This document shows, in pieces, positions 1-11,211 of a stretch of 64,000 bases of DNA. The stretch lies in assembly GCA_963693285.1 (NCBI GenBank), contig OY848917.1, positions 4,206,618 through 4,270,617 of the forward strand. The letters are read 5' to 3'. Position numbers and translations under genes: made by a program. Source of the DNA: Xestospongia muta (Eukaryota > Porifera > Demospongiae > Haplosclerida > Petrosiidae). Below the pieces are notes generated by a model. It had not been told where the DNA came from. It worked only from the letters and a program-made list of their open reading frames with translations, and did no database searches. Within the stretch, counting starts at the first letter, position 1. Every line of letters starts with the position of its first letter.

Positions 1-1453
1 AACTATATCATGACTATAACACATGCAACGTGAATGACATGTAATCAACTAAATGTTGTCTACAATGGAGTAGGGAGATTAAAGTTTTTGGGGGGTCAGG
101 TAGTTAAAGAGAATAGCATGGCCCTATATGCAGTAAAAACAGCATGTCATGAAAATATGCTCTTTTCTGGAAGCTGTAAAGCATATTTATATACAAAAAC
201 GTATTTTAGATAGACAATTATCAAATGAATAGCAACACAATATATATTAATATCAATATTAGCTAGTATATATTGATTTTTTTGATTTAACCAATAGATT
301 GTTATATAGGTTGCTTGTAGCAAACTTAGTGTGATGTAAAAGTAAACATAACACTGTTTTTATTACTGATGTACTAATAGCTACATAGACAGTAGTACAT
401 CAGTAATTAAAACAGTGTTATATTTACTTTTACGTTATACTAAGTTTGGGACATGTTACCTGTATAACAATATATCGATTAAATCAACAAATCAATTTTT
501 ACAGTGTGTACTATACAGTGTTATATTATGTTAATATAATCATTATGTGTGTGGTCTTGGTGTGGAAAGTATTTGACTAATGATGTGAGATATTTAAACT
601 TTTGTCATGGTGATGAATGTTGTATTGTATCCAGTATCTGTTCTGTTATTATCTGTGCACTTTGAATGTGCTAGAGTACAATGCAATATATGGGGGAGGG
701 GCACCTACCCTCCCATTTCTACTCCACTAGCTGTGTCAGAATCAACACTAGACTGTTATTTTATATCAAGCAGAATAATGTAAACTAACAATGCACACTT
801 ATATACCAGGAGCACTCCCATATATGTCAGTGAAGAAAACGTTATAACACAAATCTAAAAGCAAAGAAAAAGTTGTTATATACTGACAGTATATCACTGT
901 TTAAGTAAATTAGTTTGTTTTAACTGATTCATAGATATTTTAGCTGCATGAATTCCTACAAAATACATTATAGTGTGTATGAACAAACTTCAAACATAGT
1001 AGCAATCCTAACCTAGCATCTTAAATCATTATTAGCTCTAAAAAGGAGCTACATAAACTGTCAATTCCATAATACAATAAATGTAATGTGTTTTTTTTCG
1101 CACCAATTAATTTTGCTAAATGCAAATAAGCCAATCAATTTTTACAGTGATATAATCTTTACACTGACTACTAATAACACATACTTTAAAGTTGACCTTA
1201 AAATAATATTCTCATCAAATGTCTGTTGTGATAAGTAATATACCAGTCACATGTACTGCAAATAAGAGTTGATCTGTATTTTAATTTATAAATGTCACAT
1301 GATTTGCTACTATTCATAATATATGTAGTACTTTCTACTCACAGTAGCATATAAAATGTACTTTATAATTATAATTAATATTCCATTAATAGGAAAAATA
1401 GCATCGAAGGAAATAATACACTGTAACATTTTACAAAAATTATATACAGGTAA
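1..1453. other. AT-rich intergenic DNA, flank of an upstream array unit
   Basis: No coding sequence is supported here. Two stretches, roughly 1-40 and 500-650, match 60330-60370 and 60478-60629, the flank that follows GT6-4. The window therefore seems to begin in the 3' flank of another array unit lying further left. From about 650 to 1450 I see only AT-rich DNA with no recognisable gene. Confidence 0.6.
268..506. repeat. Hairpin MITE, family ending CAGTG
   Basis: Two arms of about 100 bases are inverted copies around a short loop near 375-390: a TTTAACCAATA-type arm with an ATGTAAAAGTAAACAT stretch, and its complement. The right end reads TTTTTACAGTG. A fuller copy is at 59241-59450 and a partial one at 60400-60484. 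No protein is encoded. Confidence 0.7.
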
Positions 1454-1968
1454 TAAATAGACCACTTAATAAACTGATACAATATACACTTAAATAGCAT
1501 TTTATTATTTTAGTGAGACCTTGGTTACTATAGTTTCATCAATATGATGGAATCCCAATTAAGGGTTACCACAAAACCAAAATTAGTCTAACTCAATGTA
1601 CACCAGTATGCCAAAAAGTAATCTATATTTTATTGCCCAAATATTCAAACCATGAGCAAGAAATGGATACTATTTTAACTAATTTAAAATATTATCAAGT
1701 CCTTCAATTGAAGCCATGAGCAAGGGATTTCTTTTTAATTTCAAATGGCTTTATACATATTGAGTTAGACTGGTTTTGGCTTTATAGTAACTTAAAATTA
1801 GGCTTACATTGTATTGATGAAACTATGGTAACAAAGACCTTGGTTGAAATGACAAAATGCTTTCTAAGTGACAAACCTTATTTTTTGTTATATAGTATCT
1901 ATTGTACTGTTATTATAACACATCTGTTGTATTAAAATATTACAGTTACAGTGTGTTATTATTTCCTG
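1454..1968. repeat. Foldback repeat upstream of FucT-1
   Basis: An imperfect palindrome. The left part (TAGTTTCATCAATATGATGG followed by an ACCAAAATTAGTCTAACTCA stretch) is complemented by the right part (GAGTTAGACTGGTTTTGGC followed by TTGATGAAACTATGGTAAC). Arms are roughly 125 bases. The same element, in the same orientation, lies on both sides of the FucT gene in each unit (also 3998, 22364, 24990 truncated, 44374, 47052). Confidence 0.75.
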
Positions 1969-1994
1969 CATACCTTACATTCCTCCATATCAAG

Positions 1995-2069
1995 TTAGGC
2001 GTGGTTCAGCCTAGCCTCGCGTAGGCAGTCTATAGCCGCTTCCTGAAGGTAGGCGCTAGGTTCAGGCTA
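1995..2069 (+). promoter_or_regulatory. GC-rich leader just upstream of FucT-1
   Basis: About 75 bases directly before the start codon are much richer in G+C than the surroundings. They carry the self-complementary pieces CCTAGCC, GCGTAGGC and GCTAGG. The patch is conserved before all three FucT copies (also about 22905-22980 and 44905-44979). It could be 5' UTR, core promoter, or a residue of an inserted element; no TATA box or initiator can be assigned. Confidence 0.3.
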
Positions 2070-3695
2070 ATGGCTGTGTTACATATGCCTAGTAAGAAAT
2101 TCTTCATGAAACTGACTTACTTTTGTCTAATGATGTTTTTAATGTGTTATATTGTCTATAAACTGACAGAAAAACCCAGGAAAGATATTTCTGCCAGACC
2201 ACAAAAACTCAGTAAAATTGACCTCACCACTTTCAGTGACCAAACTACTCCACGAAAAAAGCCTCCATCAGAGTTTACGACAACTAGACCTCCTGGATCT
2301 GTGACTACGTCAACATCAAATTCTAAGCCATCAAAAATAACCCTTGGGACTCCTGCAGCCAAATTGTCTGTATCATGGAAAATGTATGGTGTGGCTAAAT
2401 TTTCAGATAAAGAACTCAATCGTGATGTAACAGGCATACCATCTGGTCAAGATAAAACCATGTCACCTGATGCTTGTAAAAAGCATTCCAAGAAACTACT
2501 AGACAATGTGCCAGCTGATCTTCAGGAAAAGATGTTGAATGGTTTGCCTCTCACCTGCTATCCCGGAAAGGAGGGAATGTTTCCTAAGAAATATGAAAAA
2601 CTGCTTAAAGTTTTGTCTAAGTATGCTGACCTTCATCGTTCATTGTCAAAAAAGCCAAGAGAAGTCAGGACATTAGTATGGCAGTGCCATAAAAGTCAAC
2701 AGTGTGGTGGATTTTCAGACAGAATGAAAGGTATTTCTTTGGCTATGTTGTTTGCTGTAGCTAGCAACAGACGATTAGTGTTAGACTGGGAGATGGTTTA
2801 TGAAAGAGTCTACTTAAAACCTAATGTGATTAATTGGAGTGATGACTTTTTATCTGATGTTTTAGGACCACAAAAACATCACAAAAAGGTTCCTCATATG
2901 GTTAAATTTACTTTATACGAAACTGGTCATAGTCCGCCATATATGAGTATGTCCAAAAAACAATGGAATAATTACTTAAAAATCATAACCGGAAACGAAC
3001 ATATTGTTGTTATGTTGACAAACATGGAAGTATCCCTTCTTAATATGTCTAGAACCAAACAAAAGTGGCTAGAGGATTATTTTGTTTCAGCAGGTTTGTC
3101 TCAACTGTCTGATCATGACTTGGATGATATTCTAGGAATAGTTTTTAGATATTTGTTTCAATTGGATAATAAACTTCTGGTAGAATACGCCAATGCTAAG
3201 CGTACATTAAGACTTACCAACAAGCCCTATGTAGGAATCCATTTAAGGACTGGTTTTATTGGAGTGAAACAAGTCAGTGACTATGGTCCCAACCATCCAA
3301 AGTTCATGAGACAAAACAAATGGAAGGAAGCATTGAATTGTGCTGTTAGAACAGCTGATAAATTTCTAGGAAATAATAGTCTTTTGTTTTTGGCAACAGA
3401 TTCGAATTTAGCAAAGGAAATGGCCATCGATGCATATGGAGCGAGGTTTAGGACATTGGACAATTATTTGCTACATGTAGACCTGTTGAATACAAACCCG
3501 TCTAAAGGACAGTCTACTGAAGGGTCCCTTTATACCTTGATTGATCTTCTTTTCCTTGCCGAGTCTTATGTACAAGTGAGGGGAGTTAGTGGATATGCTT
3601 GGGTCGCTGGTCTTATTTGTGGACCACTACCAAACCAACATCTTGTTGATAGTGTTACTTGTAAAATGGATAATTTGAATTCCATTCATATTTAA
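2070..3695 (+). CDS. Fucosyltransferase-like Golgi glycosyltransferase, copy 1
   Basis: A 541-residue single-exon gene. Residues 1-14 form a short basic cytosolic tail, about 15-32 a single membrane anchor, and about 33-110 a Ser/Thr/Pro/Lys-rich stem; the rest is a lumenal catalytic domain. This is the type II layout of Golgi glycosyltransferases. Two motifs stand out: CGGFSDRMKG at 212-221, like the GG-x-x-DR-x-x-G element in several fucosyltransferase-type enzymes, and GIHLRTG at 389-395, like the H-x-R donor-phosphate motif of that superfamily (GT11/23/37/65 clan). Transfer of fucose from GDP-fucose is therefore inferred, not shown; acceptor and linkage are unknown. The ATG chosen gives tail plus anchor and is conserved in all copies. 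An AATAAA lies three bases after the stop. The partner GT6-1 is downstream on the same strand. Intact. Confidence 0.65.
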   Translation: MAVLHMPSKKFFMKLTYFCLMMFLMCYIVYKLTEKPRKDISARPQKLSKIDLTTFSDQTTPRKKPPSEFTTTRPPGSVTTSTSNSKPSKITLGTPAAKLSVSWKMYGVAKFSDKELNRDVTGIPSGQDKTMSPDACKKHSKKLLDNVPADLQEKMLNGLPLTCYPGKEGMFPKKYEKLLKVLSKYADLHRSLSKKPREVRTLVWQCHKSQQCGGFSDRMKGISLAMLFAVASNRRLVLDWEMVYERVYLKPNVINWSDDFLSDVLGPQKHHKKVPHMVKFTLYETGHSPPYMSMSKKQWNNYLKIITGNEHIVVMLTNMEVSLLNMSRTKQKWLEDYFVSAGLSQLSDHDLDDILGIVFRYLFQLDNKLLVEYANAKRTLRLTNKPYVGIHLRTGFIGVKQVSDYGPNHPKFMRQNKWKEALNCAVRTADKFLGNNSLLFLATDSNLAKEMAIDAYGARFRTLDNYLLHVDLLNTNPSKGQSTEGSLYTLIDLLFLAESYVQVRGVSGYAWVAGLICGPLPNQHLVDSVTCKMDNLNSIHI

Positions 3696-3697
3696 TC

Positions 3698-3703
3698 AAT
3701 AAA
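3698..3703 (+). terminator. Poly(A) signal of FucT-1
   Basis: AATAAA begins two bases after the TAA stop (3693-3695). The same arrangement occurs after FucT-2 and FucT-3, implying an extremely short 3' UTR if it is used. Confidence 0.5.
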
Positions 3704-3997
3704 TTTCACAGTTATCCATCTTCTTACTGTGTTTTCACAAGTGATGATCAAGGGTAGTAATTTGATATGTTAACAATTATGCATGTATGTATGTATAAAC
3801 ATTACTTCAGTAATACTTAAGTTGTAATATAGGCAATGAATAGTAATAAAATAATACTTCATATTAAGTTATAGTAGTGTTGACATTATTAAATTCCACA
3901 AACTTTGTCATTTTACAATTGTCAAAAAGTAGTACTAAAATGAGAATGTCCTAATCAGGTAGATTAATCTGTAATGTAAAGAGACATAGGTATCATT

Positions 3998-4510
3998 AGT
4001 AAATGGACCACTTAATAAACTGATACAATATACACTTAAAATAGCATTTCGTTATTTTAGTGAGACGTTTGTTACTATAGTTTCATCAACATGATGGAAT
4101 CCCAATTAAAGGTTACCACAAAACCAAAATTAGTCTAACTCAATGTACATCAGTATGCCAAAAAGTAATCTGTATTTTATTGCCCAAATATTCAAACCAT
4201 GAGCAAGAAATGGATACTATTTTAACTAATTTAAAATAGTATCCAGTCCTTCAATTGAAGCCATGAGCAAGGGATTTCTTTTCAATTTGAAATGGCTTTA
4301 TACATATTGAGTTAGACTGGTTTTGGCTTTATAGTAACTTAGAATTAGGTTTACATTGTATTGATGAAACTATGGTAACAAAGACCTTGGTTGAAATGAC
4401 AAAATGCTTTTCTAAGTGATAAACTTTATTTTTTATAATATAGTATCTATCGTACTACCATTATAACACATCTGTTATATTAAAATAATACAGTTACAGT
4501 GTGTTATTAT
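3998..4510. repeat. Foldback repeat downstream of FucT-1
   Basis: Same element and orientation as the copy at 1454, so FucT-1 lies between two direct copies of roughly 500 bases. The right end again reads into a CAGTTACAGTGTGTTATTAT stretch. Confidence 0.75.
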
Positions 4511-5486
4511 TACTAACTGATACTGAGAAGATCTATAATAATGTACGTATAACTTCATATATTAACAGATTACAGTACAAGTACATAAAAATTTCAAAAA
4601 TCATGAAATGCCAGTATAAGCTTCTGAAACAAGACAACAATAAGAATGTTAGTATAAAATTCCTACATGGTAGCTCAACAGTAGAGTATCACTAATATAT
4701 AGGATTTGAAGTTGTGGCTACTATGTAGTAATTTTTATTACCATCATTTAACTGTTGTCTTGTTTCAGGCCATTCTTATATTTTATGAATTTTAAAAATG
4801 CACATAGGCAGTGCTATTGCCTGCATGATATGAATAAATCAGGTTATGGAGTCTGAATATGCTCGTCCTTAACTAAGTTTAGAATAAAGCAATACAAATA
4901 GTATATTTACAATCTTTATGGATCTATATGCAAATGTATTTCTACTTGTAGCTCAAGTAATACATTTAGGCATGTACCTTGGAAATGTTCTCCTGTGTTA
5001 TGTGTCCTGTTCACTCTCTCTGATCTGACTAGATCAACAATGTGGATTTTTGAAATTAGCCTAGTTATGAGGATGTCCCTCTCATTATTACTAACATCTA
5101 TTACTTCTGGTTTCTCTTGTGCTAAAAACATATGAAAAATTAAGTTGCAAGATAAGTAACAAAATTGCATATGATGTGCCCATATGTCTTATGTACATGA
5201 CAATAAGAGTTACAAGCTACCGTTGAAAGGATAAAATCAAAACCTTACTGACAGGACTAGATTGGTTCTACGTGCGAGAGAAGAGTGCTTACAAGTTAAG
5301 AACTCCGTTCGAGGAAATCCTATTAATGCAACCACAATATGGACATGTCTGACAGTCTTATAATCACTTTGGACCATGTGTTATATAACATGTTATGTTT
5401 GTTTTCATTGTTTTAATATATATTGTTGAATGTGACTTTCAAGAGTGACAAATGAAATTAAACTGCATCTTTTAACAGGTAACGCA
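4511..5486. other. Unit spacer, no supported gene
   Basis: AT-rich DNA conserved in the FucT-3 unit (about 47566-48540) and partly in the FucT-2 unit. A 64-codon reading frame at 4501-4695 is not conserved in the FucT-3 unit and is not called. The only protein-like item is the exon-like segment at 4916-5170, listed separately. Confidence 0.5.
4916..5170 (-). other. Exon-like conserved reading frame, function unknown
   Basis: On the minus strand a TTTTTAG acceptor-like sequence leads into a frame starting AQEKPEVIDVSNNERDILIT. After about 50 codons there is a CAAG/GTACAT donor-like site. The frame is kept almost unchanged at 47969-48223 and as a fragment at 25217-25340. I do not recognise the protein. 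It may be a leftover exon of a gene once present in the repeated unit, or a chance open frame that is similar only because the units are recent duplicates. Confidence 0.25.
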
Positions 5487-5488
5487 TA

Positions 5489-5900
5489 CCATATTTGCTG
5501 GTTATTAAGCTCATACATTTGTATCTCCACAGGAAGAAAATATGCGCTTAATAAAGATACGCGCTTAACAAACAATGTGTGCAGATGATGTAATTTTTTT
5601 GGGTGTGGCTCTCACTCGAGCACGTATAGGACATGGCTGGTGTTTCTGAGTTCTCATTTGACAGCGTAACTTGAGGTAGTCATACAATTTGTTTGGCCCT
5701 GTTATCGAACCACCAGCCTTTAATTTTGATTCCCCTTCAATGTAGCTGTCGAAACTCTGTGTGGAGCTGCTCTTTCATTATTGCTTAATAATAATTTATT
5801 AAGGGCTTAATAAAAAAGTGTTCTGACCAAGATAAATATGTGCGCTTAACAAACAGTATGTGCTTAATAACCATATGCGCCTAACAACCAGCAAACACGG
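5489..5900. mobile_element. 412-bp MITE with TA target duplication
   Basis: Ends are inverted: CCATATTTGCTGGTTATTAAG at the left against CCTAACAACCAGCAAACACGG at the right. The interior carries repeated GCGCTTAATAA / GCGCTTAACAA motifs. The insertion is absent at the matching places in the other units (for example 55970, reading GCATATAGCAACC). Comparison with that empty site gives a TA duplication, as for Tc1/mariner-type elements. Non-coding. Confidence 0.75.
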
Positions 5901-5902
5901 TA

Positions 5903-7231
5903 TAGCAACCAATGACTTTCATTAACTAAACTGTGAGTGATATGATGATGGGTGTGATTGACAATGTTTGAAGCTTTTTGCTCTTCAATATTTCTACCAT
6001 TTTATAGCTATTATTCTTTGACTGAGCTGCTGACTATGCAATCTTTGTAGCTCTAGTTTGTGTTTTACTGTGAAATCAGTATCTTTTAAAACAATCACAG
6101 GATGTTTTTTTCAATTATAGTATTGTTAAATCTAATACTAGCTCTAGACATACAAAGCTCAATAATTACTATAATAACTAATGTGATGTATCTGTTTAGA
6201 AACAACAACTAAGGCATTGGATAAGTAGTAGAAAAAGAATTAAAATGAATCTATCCAAAGACGTCTACAGATTTGACTGCACCTGTGCCATATTTCTTAG
6301 CTAAAAAAGTCATCTTAAGTCACTAAATCTACAGTTTTGCTTTGTGCATAGATCTGGGGACAAGACTATTTGTTTATTTGATCAATGCATATAGCAATAA
6401 AGTTATATAAACAACAACAAACCTGGTTGATGTTGGAGGGTAGACTCAATCAAATCTGAATACTTTATCTTTACTCAACATCAACTGATCAGTGTCATAA
6501 AAGTGACACACATGTTACTGTCATCACTTTCTTCATGTTGCTCAGTCTTTATAAGAGGATGGACCTACATTAACAATCAATGTACACTATTTTAGTAAAG
6601 AATTTTTAACTCAATATATTTAACAATCCTCTCTTTTTAAACATAGTCTATTGATACAACGTACCCTCACTACTACTTGAACTGTAACACCTGCTATAGC
6701 CCAACTGAACACTATTTTAGTCCGTAGGCGTGGTGAAATTAATCAATATCAATAAGAAGTGACACATATGGCTCAGATACTACAAATATATATCTGTCAC
6801 TTGTGAGTCGTAATCACAATATGGCAAATATTATACTCTGTCCGAGTTGAGTTGGGCCACACAAACATGTAAATAACTTCACCATTTTACGTGCTATCCA
6901 CATGGAACTTGCACCAATCGATTCAGCTCGTAAACGCGCATTTTATATATAAAATTTGCCTCTGTAGTGCTATAAGAAAGTAGCAAACTATAAAACATAC
7001 ATTTTCAATGGCATACCTTTATACCTTCGGCATATTTCAAATTACACACTTTAGGACTTAACAAAAAACACTATTCACTTTGAGAAGCACATGACAATTC
7101 AAAATTACAGTTCTAATTATAATTATGCACTGATATTCTATTATAACAAATATTATTATTATAGAGATTATGCAAATAGGTGTGGCTTTTAACCTGCCGC
7201 CATAATAATCAGGTATTGTCTTTTGCAATTT
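5903..7231. other. Conserved unit spacer between FucT and GT6
   Basis: No gene is supported. The sequence is shared with 25900-27440, 48540-49880 and 55960-57315. It includes a GAGTTGAGTTGGGC region and a region at 7150-7230 that immediately precedes the palindromic transposon insertion point. Confidence 0.6.
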
Positions 7232-7237
7232 AGTCAG
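7232..7237. repeat. Left target-site duplication of the palindromic transposon
   Basis: AGTCAG here and at 15466-15471 flank the element. The matching undisrupted site in the GT6-3 unit (about 49872) reads TTTAGTCAGCTATAAAGCC with a single AGTCAG, so the duplication is shown directly by an empty site. Confidence 0.85.
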
Positions 7238-10200
7238 GATCAGTGTATATTTCCGCCATTTCATATTCTGAAAATCGATTTCCGCCATTACGCGCCGAAA
7301 TCTTCCTAAGAAATGAAAATTCAAAAAACCAAAAAACCAATATTTTTTCGATTGAGTTAGGTCAGAGCGGTTGACTATTATCAATAAAATAGGACTTTGT
7401 CCTGCTTGTGTTCCCAATTCATCTCTCTATCTCTGATCTTTGACACTCTGACGTTAATCGCAGTGAGGTTTGACCCGTTCTTGCATTGTTACTCACTCTC
7501 AAGAATTGGTCCTACAGGCTCTAACCTGGTAGGTATTTTGTCTCAAAGTTGACTTTTGTCAGTTTGTCTAATACATTATATATATGGTATAAATTACGTC
7601 TCTACCTGTATACCCTTTCTTTCAAATTTTGTATAGTATACCTCTTCATATTTAAAGTATAAGTATATATATATAATCAGGCAAATCAGATTACTATTGT
7701 GCAATATTATATCTTAACATCAGTTAAATCATGTCGGTGCGATTGATTGATATTGAAGACTTGGTTATACTGAAAATTGAACAAGAACAATGGACTCACA
7801 AAGACTTGTCAGAGTACTTAAAAAAAAGATTTCCAAACATCAAGGGGGCTAGCATACGATCTATTGAGAGGTTTTGCAACTTAAAAAATATTCACAAAAC
7901 CTCCAGGCCAACTTATCTTCAGCTAAATAATGCTGTTAGCAGGGCAGTTCATAAGGTGAATTATTTAATCAAGGGATAAGCTTGCAATTGCTTTCTTATA
8001 TTATGCAAAGGTTGGACCTGTCTATGGTCGAAAGACAATAACTGGCTTTTTGGCATCGGAAGGAATGCGTGCTTCTGAGGTCCGTGTAGGAAAAGTTTTA
8101 AAAGATATTACTCCTGTTTATCATCAAGCAAGACGAAAAGACACAGCGAGGAAGTTGAATCCTATTCCATATATAGCTCAATATTTTGGGCAAAAATTAC
8201 ACATCGATCAAAATGAGAAGTTAGTCAGATATGGAGTAACTCACATTTGTTGCGTCGATGGATTTAGTAGGAAAATTGTCGGTTTTGCTAGTATGCCTTT
8301 AAAGAACAACTTGGAGATCTATGAACATGTCTTTAGGTAAGATCACAAGAAAATGCCATATAAGATTGGCAGGATGATTTGGTAAATTTGCCAATTACTT
8401 GAAGACATACATGTAATCATGCATGCATGTATGAAAAGTGATAAATCAATCTTCAATCCACCAAAAAGTACTTACAAAATTTACTTCTAAATAACCTATT
8501 ACTATACAGTAAACTTTCTATATTGAAATACATCAAATGCCTTATAGACATTCAGATGAAAGCATTGCATGCATTAAGTGATATAATGCATGTGATATAG
8601 CTAGTTATAGGACCTTATAGGAATCATCATATCAGGTTTCTTTTTATGTAGACCTCTGCTATTGAATTTTGGTATTTGGGATCAAGTGCGTGTTGATAAG
8701 GGAAAGGAATGGTATCTTTTGTTGTTTATTCAAGAAAAACTCAGCCACATCAGATATGACAAAGGGAAAGCTCCACACTTACAGACACCTTCAACGATGG
8801 TAAGTTGCATGCAATCAAGTAAATTTCTTATAATCTACTCTTAATTGCAGAATCATGTGGTTGAGAGAATGTGGGAAGAATTTAATTCAAGGGTAAATTA
8901 TCCCATCAAGCAATGTTTAACAGAAATGGAGAATGACCATGTAATAGATATGGTTAATGACACACATAAATTTTGTGTGTCTTGGGTAACTATTAGAGTT
9001 GCAAATGTTGGGACAACAATTGTTATAAAATCTTGGAATAATCATCGTATTCCGAGTAAGTTTCACAACATGTATCTTAGTTGATTTGTCTTACAGAAAA
9101 GGGTATACCTGACATACTTATGAAGAAAAAGAATCACATGGTTCCTGTTATGCCCACTCTGATTCCAGTAGTCAGTGACGCTGTTCGAGAATATGAGGCT
9201 CTGGGTGGCTCACTAACAAGATCCAGTTCTTTTGGTATTGATCCTTTGGAATCAAGTCCTGTTCTAAAGGAGAGAAGGCAAGAGCTATTTCATTCACAAT
9301 ATCCACAGTTTGACCCTGTATTTTACAGCTGTGTTAATGATAAAAGTCATATCTTTCGCAAATGTGTGCTATACTTCATTTACATAACAGAATATCTTTC
9401 ACAATATTAGCATGATGTTTTCTTGCTGTAATTGTCTGTTGAAGTTCAAAGTTCATTAATAAGAACCCGAGTTATTTTACGCAAGCGCAGTTAGTACACG
9501 TTGCCACGTTCCTGCTATCTTCCGATTACATGGTATCAGACTTGATCTCACCTACTTTGATCTTTTTTGACTCATCAAGGCTATCTCACATCGTCTGGGC
9601 AGTATATTGTGAGCCAAAACACATTTCACTCAATAAACTATCCTGGTGTTTCTCTCTAAGTTGACTGTTATTATAATACGTCGTCATCGGTTGGTCTCGA
9701 TCGAAAACTGTTCGATTTGGATTAAAACGTGTCTGTAAACTCTCTTGTGAGTTAATCTAACAAGCTTAAACTTAGTCTCAGGCAGGATCAAGTTGTAATA
9801 TTATAGTCAGTTTATCTAATTGTTAGCTAGTGTTAGCCCCCCATAAGGGACCATTGACCTAATTTTGGCATTTTGGTATAACCAACAGACTAGCGACTGT
9901 ATCTCTCTCCAGTTGAGTTTTGACAGTCCAATTGTCACAAGACTTAGCCAATCTAGTTTGCCCTGCTTTTGTGGTGTAATGTAATTTATTGTTTCTCGAT
10001 ATAGTCAACTCACTGGTACTCTTTCTCTCCCTGTCAGTTTGTCTAGGAACACCCTAGTTTGACCAGTGCTGTCTTTCTCTCTGGAGTTGTATGCCATTGA
10101 TCCACCTTGCTTTGGTGTACATTCTCTATCATTTTGTTGTTTGTCCACTCCAAGAATGAGTCGTATCCCAACCCCTCCTCAATCACAGACTGTCACATTT

Positions 10201-10556
10201 GTCCGTGACCAACAACGCTTTGAAATAGACTTGTCAACTCGACAAATTTCCTCAAGAATGTTGTTGAGAATGTTTAATGTGAGTGCTAATTGTTTTATTT
10301 ATTATTCAGTGTTCGAATTGTTGTAGGTGAATCCTGCAAATGTGTGGTTAAGAGAAGATTTTAGTGCACAGGCTTTCCTACCTGATGACGAAGGGATCTT
10401 CCACTTTCATAATCTTCAGTTCTCACCATTTATCACGATGTTTGTCGAGGGCTCTGATGCTTCTGGAAGTGCTGGTTCCTCTTCAACTCCAACAGTTCAT
10501 CCTAATAGCTCTGTACAAGATGGCCATCCTCGTTTTCGGTGAGTATTAACAGTGAA
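7238..10556 (+). repeat. Left arm (terminal inverted repeat) of the palindromic transposon
   Basis: Every position x pairs with 22703 minus x in the right arm with no length difference over 3,319 bases. The predicted integrases are identical. The few differences I noticed are near the inner end: four residue changes in the last shared exon and one base in the intron after it. Confidence 0.9.
7731..9410 (+). CDS. Integrase-type (DDE) transposase, left-arm copy
   Basis: Five exons join in frame at GT-AG sites: 7731-7955, 8011-8336, 8652-8799, 8851-9055 and 9097-9410. They total 1,218 bases, so 405 residues with no internal stop. An N-terminal helix-turn-helix-like part (about 1-75) precedes an rve/integrase-core-like domain. 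Candidate catalytic acids are Asp in LHIDQNEK, Asp in VRVDKGKEW and Glu in VVERMWEEF; the order and spacing fit a D-D-E triad. It should cut and join the element ends. The sequence resembles a group of metazoan integrase-core proteins often left unnamed. Exon 1 starts at the first ATG after the AT-rich terminal region. The last exon carries a Ser-rich C-terminal extension. Confidence 0.8.
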
Positions 10557-11001
10557 GTTGTTCTTTACTGTTCTTAGAAGATGTTCATAGTCAGATTATC
10601 TGATATTGTTATAATTGTGTGATCAATTAATTGTAATTTAACTGTCCTATAATTATTACATCATGTCTACAATATGTAAATAGTAGGCCACAAATTACTG
10701 TTTTGTATTCATATCTTCTTTTAGGCAAGCTTACATAACACTTCCTGTAGGCCTACTGCATGTGATGTATGCATGTTTGCAGTGCAAGTTGTGTCATACT
10801 ATTCCAATAAAACCACCTGTGATGATGGCTGATTGTTGTAAAATAATAATTGGGTGTGGAAATTGTGTGGACAGATTGTATGTCTCAAGGCATGTTGATG
10901 TACCTTGCCTAATGTGCAAATCAAGTTGCCCACATTCAAATTATTTGCGTATCAATGGTATTGATGAACTTTTAAATGTACTCTCAGACATAAAAAGTTA
11001 A
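10156..11001 (+). CDS. Transposon-encoded RING-like protein, short-tail form
   Basis: Exons 10156-10278, 10327-10538 and 10725-11001 join in phase (612 bases, 203 residues). The first two exons encode a 111-residue head, present again in the right arm, that starts MSRIPTPPQSQTVTF and includes NPANVWLREDFSAQAF and a Ser/Gly-rich stretch. The third exon lies in the unique loop. It encodes a cysteine-rich tail with CKLC, a DCC pair, IIGCGNC and PCLMCKSSC, resembling a RING or U-box zinc-binding fold. Function is unknown: DNA binding, ubiquitin ligase activity or a transposition accessory are all possible. The frame is open upstream of the ATG for about 30 codons, so a longer N-terminus is possible. 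Confidence 0.7.
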
Positions 11002-11211
11002 TTTTTAATGTTATCATTTTTTGTCAACCCTGTACATGTAAGACTTTTTCAACAAATTCTTTAATTTGAGAAATGTTAATTATAATGAATACTTTCACTT
11101 CTAAACAATAATGAATGTTCTAACCCTTAAGAGAGTTAGGGTTTGTACTTGAGATAAATGGTGATCTGGTAAGTAATAATTATGAGAAAGTTGTCAATTC
11201 ATTGAGTAGTT

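Noticed and set aside
2156..2437. 93-codon minus-strand frame inside FucT-1 (also 45066-45347 and 23058-23330)
   Set aside because: Lies opposite the constrained-composition stem of FucT; kept open only because the sense codons are conserved.
3281..3463. 60-codon minus-strand frame in the FucT catalytic domain, repeated in each copy
   Set aside because: Antisense shadow of the H-x-R motif region; no start context or domain.
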